Assembly: GCA_035439485.1 (NCBI GenBank)
Contig: DAORKI010000131.1
Span: 1 to 8,844, forward strand
Direction: 5' to 3'
DNA from: CAIKXD01 sp035439485
GTDB taxonomy: Bacteria > Bacteroidota > Bacteroidia > UBA4408
DNA length: 8,844 nt
In this document: in pieces, positions 6,740-8,844 of the stretch
Layout: each line of letters begins with the position of its first letter
Numbering within the stretch: the first letter of the stretch is position 1
Made by a program: the position numbers and the translations under genes
Notes under the pieces: generated by a model
Database searches by the model: none
Told to the model about the DNA's origin: nothing
Seen by the model: only the letters and a program-made list of their open reading frames with translations

Positions 6740-8641
6740 ATGAGTGATTACATCAAACACGAATGCGGCATCGCATTTATCAAACTTCGTAAGCCTTTAA
6801 CCTATTATTACGAAAAATACAAAACTTCATTTTATGGTTTGAATAAAATGTATTTGCTAATGGAAAAGCAGCATAATCGAGGGCAAGATGGTGCAGGATT
6901 AGTAAATATCAAAATAGATGCTGAGCCAGGCAAAAGATATATTAGTAGATATAGAAGTAATCACAGTGCTCCATTAAAAGAGATTTTTGCAAAAATAAAC
7001 AGTAAATTTATTGAATTACAAAATACTGATCCAAGCAAACTAACCGAACCAGAATGGCTAAAGAAAAATTTACCCTTTACAGGTGAAATATTTTTAGGTC
7101 ATTTACGCTATGGCACTTTTGGCAATAATGGTATTGAAAGCTGCCATCCTTTTTTACGCATTAATAATTGGCAAACAAGAAATTTAGCTGTAGCTGGAAA
7201 TTTTAATTTAACCAATGTTGATGAACTTTTTAATCAATTGGTTGAACTAGGTCAGCATCCTAAAGAAAAAGCCGATACTGTAACTGTGATGGAGCGTATT
7301 GGTCATTTTTTAGATAAAGAAAATGAACGACTTTTTAAGGAATTCAAGCAAAAAGGGTTCAACAATATTGAAATTTCTGAAAAAATTTCTGAAAATTTAA
7401 ATATTCCTAAAATTTTAAAGGATTCAAGTAAAAAATGGGATGGAGGTTACACTATGGCAGGCATTATTGGCAATGGTGATAGCTTTGTGCTTCGCGATCC
7501 AAATGGCATTAGGCCGGCATATTATTATGTTGATGAAGAAGTTGCCGTTGTTTGTTCTGAGCGTCCAGTAATTCAAACTGCATTTAATGTACCATACCAA
7601 GATGTAAAGGAACTTGGACCTGGCAACGCTTTAATCATTAGAAAAAATAATGTAGTTGAAGAAGTAAATATTAACCAGCCTGGCGACAGAAAAGCATGTT
7701 CCTTTGAACGTATATACTTTTCGCGCGGTAGCGATGCTGATATTTATAAAGAAAGAAAGCAATTAGGATACCAATTGTGTCCTTTAATTTTGCCTGCTAT
7801 TCATCATGATTTAAAAAATACGGTATTTTCATATATTCCTAATACTGCTGAAGTTTCATTTTATGGCCTAATGAAAGGCTTAGAAGATTATATCAATACA
7901 GTGAAGAAGAAAAAGATATTAGCAGCAGGCAGCGATCTCACTGAAACAGAATTAGAGCGCATTTTAAATTTTAGACCTAGAGCAGAAAAAATTGCCATTA
8001 AAGATGCAAAGTTACGCACATTCATTACAGATGATGCCCATAGAGGTGATATGGTAGCGCATGTGTATGACATTACCTATGGTACTATTCAAAAAGATGT
8101 TGATACGCTTGTAATTATTGATGACTCTATTGTAAGGGGCACTACATTGAAGCAAAGCATTATTAAAATGCTAGACAGATTAGGACCAAAAAAATTAATT
8201 ATTGTTTCTTCTGCCCCCCAAATTAGGTATCCAGATTGTTATGGTATTGACATGGCGAAAATGGGCGATTTTATAGCTTTTCAAGCTGCTGTGGAATTAT
8301 TAAAAGAAACTTTTCAGAGCAATATTTTAGATGAAGTATATGAAAAGGCCAAAGCACAGTGTGAACTCCCAGCTGAACACATTATCAATGTGGTTCGAGA
8401 AGTTTATAAGCCTTTTACCACTGAACAAATAAGTGCTAAAATTGCTGAATTACTCACCCCACCCGAAATAAAAACAGAGGTAAGTATAGTATATCAAACT
8501 ATTGAAGGCTTGCACGCTGCTTGTCCTTTGAATACTGGTGATTGGTACTTCACAGGCAATTACCCAACCCCAGGAGGGAACAAGGTAGTTAACCAATCAT
8601 TTATTAACTATATGGAAGGAAAAAATGTAAGGGCCTATTAG
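6740..8641 (+). CDS. purF: Amidophosphoribosyltransferase, long Bacteroidota-type PurF
   Basis: PurF catalyses the first committed step of purine synthesis: PRPP plus glutamine gives phosphoribosylamine. The N-terminal glutaminase domain begins MSDYIKHE-C9-GI; by homology to B. subtilis PurF the first eight residues should be cleaved to expose Cys9 as the nucleophile. Other glutaminase motifs are HNRGQDGAG (45-53), GHLRYGTFG (120-128), GNFNLTN (153-159) and LRDPNGIRP (251-259). The phosphoribosyltransferase domain has the PRPP loop VIIDDSIVRGTT (458-469) and APQIRYPDCYGIDM (492-505). At 633 residues it exceeds usual PurF (about 470-520) by over 110; extra sequence lies near 17-40, 55-115, 190-230 and 380-412. 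Two motifs deviate: an Asn is inserted in QHNRGQ, and the canonical oxyanion NG is NF. I recall similar long proteins ending in A/VRAY in Flavobacteriia. The single-base start context is A-rich. The family is secure; that it is the cell's main PurF is inferred. Confidence 0.92.
   Translation: MSDYIKHECGIAFIKLRKPLTYYYEKYKTSFYGLNKMYLLMEKQHNRGQDGAGLVNIKIDAEPGKRYISRYRSNHSAPLKEIFAKINSKFIELQNTDPSKLTEPEWLKKNLPFTGEIFLGHLRYGTFGNNGIESCHPFLRINNWQTRNLAVAGNFNLTNVDELFNQLVELGQHPKEKADTVTVMERIGHFLDKENERLFKEFKQKGFNNIEISEKISENLNIPKILKDSSKKWDGGYTMAGIIGNGDSFVLRDPNGIRPAYYYVDEEVAVVCSERPVIQTAFNVPYQDVKELGPGNALIIRKNNVVEEVNINQPGDRKACSFERIYFSRGSDADIYKERKQLGYQLCPLILPAIHHDLKNTVFSYIPNTAEVSFYGLMKGLEDYINTVKKKKILAAGSDLTETELERILNFRPRAEKIAIKDAKLRTFITDDAHRGDMVAHVYDITYGTIQKDVDTLVIIDDSIVRGTTLKQSIIKMLDRLGPKKLIIVSSAPQIRYPDCYGIDMAKMGDFIAFQAAVELLKETFQSNILDEVYEKAKAQCELPAEHIINVVREVYKPFTTEQISAKIAELLTPPEIKTEVSIVYQTIEGLHAACPLNTGDWYFTGNYPTPGGNKVVNQSFINYMEGKNVRAY
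7371..7394 (+). repeat. In-frame 12-bp tandem duplication inside the PurF gene
   Basis: The 12-mer AAATTTCTGAAA occurs twice back to back (7371-7382 and 7383-7394). It encodes part of the residue run EISEKISEN, that is, two copies of I-S-E-(K/N). It falls in the extra glutaminase-domain segment (about residues 190-230) that usual PurF proteins lack. It is a small duplication in a variable region, with no frame effect. Confidence 0.6.
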
Positions 8642-8718
8642 TAGTACTTATGTTAAAGTAGTAATAGCCCAAATTCGCTTCACTTTATTAGTGCTAAACT
8701 TCTTTCCTATCGGCAATA

Positions 8719-8772
8719 ACCAATATATGATTTGTAAATTATTGGTATAATTTATTATTCACATTGGTATAA
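8719..8772 (+). repeat. Three ATTGGT motifs at an exact 22-bp period
   Basis: ACCAAT (the reverse complement of ATTGGT) starts at 8719, and ATTGGT starts at 8741 and again at 8763, so successive copies are exactly 22 bases apart. The last two extend to a shared 10-mer, ATTGGTATAA. ACCAATA (8719-8725) and TATTGGT (8740-8746) also form a 7-bp inverted repeat. Spacing of two helical turns upstream of a promoter suggests regulator binding sites, but no factor can be named. Confidence 0.4.
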
Positions 8773-8794
8773 AATTGCCAAAATCATGAATTTG
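8764..8794 (+). promoter_or_regulatory. Possible upstream promoter overlapping the ATTGGT repeat
   Basis: TTG at 8764-8766, inside the third ATTGGT motif, is followed after 20 bases by TGAATTTG (8787-8794), a seven-of-eight match to TAnnTTTG. If real, a factor bound to the repeat would contact or cover the -33 element. It is weaker than the promoter at 8815-8843. Confidence 0.25.
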
Positions 8795-8814
8795 AACTAA
8801 AAAGTCTGAGCCAT

Positions 8815-8843
8815 TTTGTTGTGAGCACGTATAAATAGCTTTG
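8815..8843 (+). promoter_or_regulatory. Consensus Bacteroidota promoter at the right edge
   Basis: TTTG at 8815-8818, a 17-base spacer and TAGCTTTG at 8836-8843 together match the TTG-N17-23-TAnnTTTG consensus perfectly, at its shortest allowed spacing. It points rightward out of the window, so the gene it serves is not visible. No clear terminator was found between the PurF stop (8641) and this site. Confidence 0.6.
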
Positions 8844-8844
8844 T

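Noticed and set aside
5702..6760. The full 352-codon frame from the ATG at 6760 as the secreted-protein gene
   Set aside because: It overlaps the start of the divergent PurF gene, its first 44 codons cover both promoters, and the signal peptide would be internal. The TTG at 6628 explains the data better.
7888..8073. Minus-strand frame of 61 codons within the PurF gene
   Set aside because: It is antisense to the conserved phosphoribosyltransferase domain, with no independent support.
8642..8718. An intrinsic terminator after the PurF gene
   Set aside because: The best stem found (CACT/AGTG) has only four pairs and no T tract, so I do not call a terminator.

Overview
This AT-rich window looks like a chromosomal segment from a member of the Bacteroidota. 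The evidence is the kind of FtsL-like protein, the MraZ sequence type, promoters of the form TTG-N17-23-TAnnTTTG, A-rich leaders in place of Shine-Dalgarno sites, and a long PurF variant that I associate with this phylum. I cannot place it more finely from sequence alone.

Left part (1-5353, minus strand) is the start of a division and cell-wall (dcw) operon, read right to left: mraZ, rsmH (mraW), an ftsL-like gene, ftsI (a division transpeptidase with a C-terminal PASTA domain) and murE, which runs off the left edge. The genes overlap or lie 1-22 bases apart, so they are probably one transcription unit. Just upstream of mraZ lie three TGG(G/T) repeats at an exact 10-bp period. This matches the known E. 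coli MraZ operator architecture (TGGGN separated by 5 nt) and suggests autoregulation of the operon.

Middle part (5354-5701) is non-coding. It holds one good bidirectional intrinsic terminator and two weaker hairpins. It separates the dcw operon from a minus-strand gene (5702-6628) for a secreted protein of unknown function with a carboxypeptidase-regulatory-like beta domain and a highly charged Lys/Glu-rich stretch.

Right part is a divergent promoter region (6655-6720) serving that secreted protein and, on the plus strand, a 633-residue PurF-family amidophosphoribosyltransferase (6740-8641). Beyond it lie an ATTGGT motif in three copies spaced exactly 22 bp apart and a consensus Bacteroidota promoter pointing out of the window.

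Three of the seven genes (ftsI, mraZ and the secreted protein) appear to start at TTG. For each, a separate line of evidence (an in-frame stop, family alignment plus operator position, or promoter position plus signal peptide) argues against the longest or ATG-initiated reading. I see no mobile element, CRISPR array, tRNA or rRNA, and no new multi-gene system. The items most worth checking are the MraZ operator, the PurF variant, the secreted protein and the right-edge regulatory repeats.
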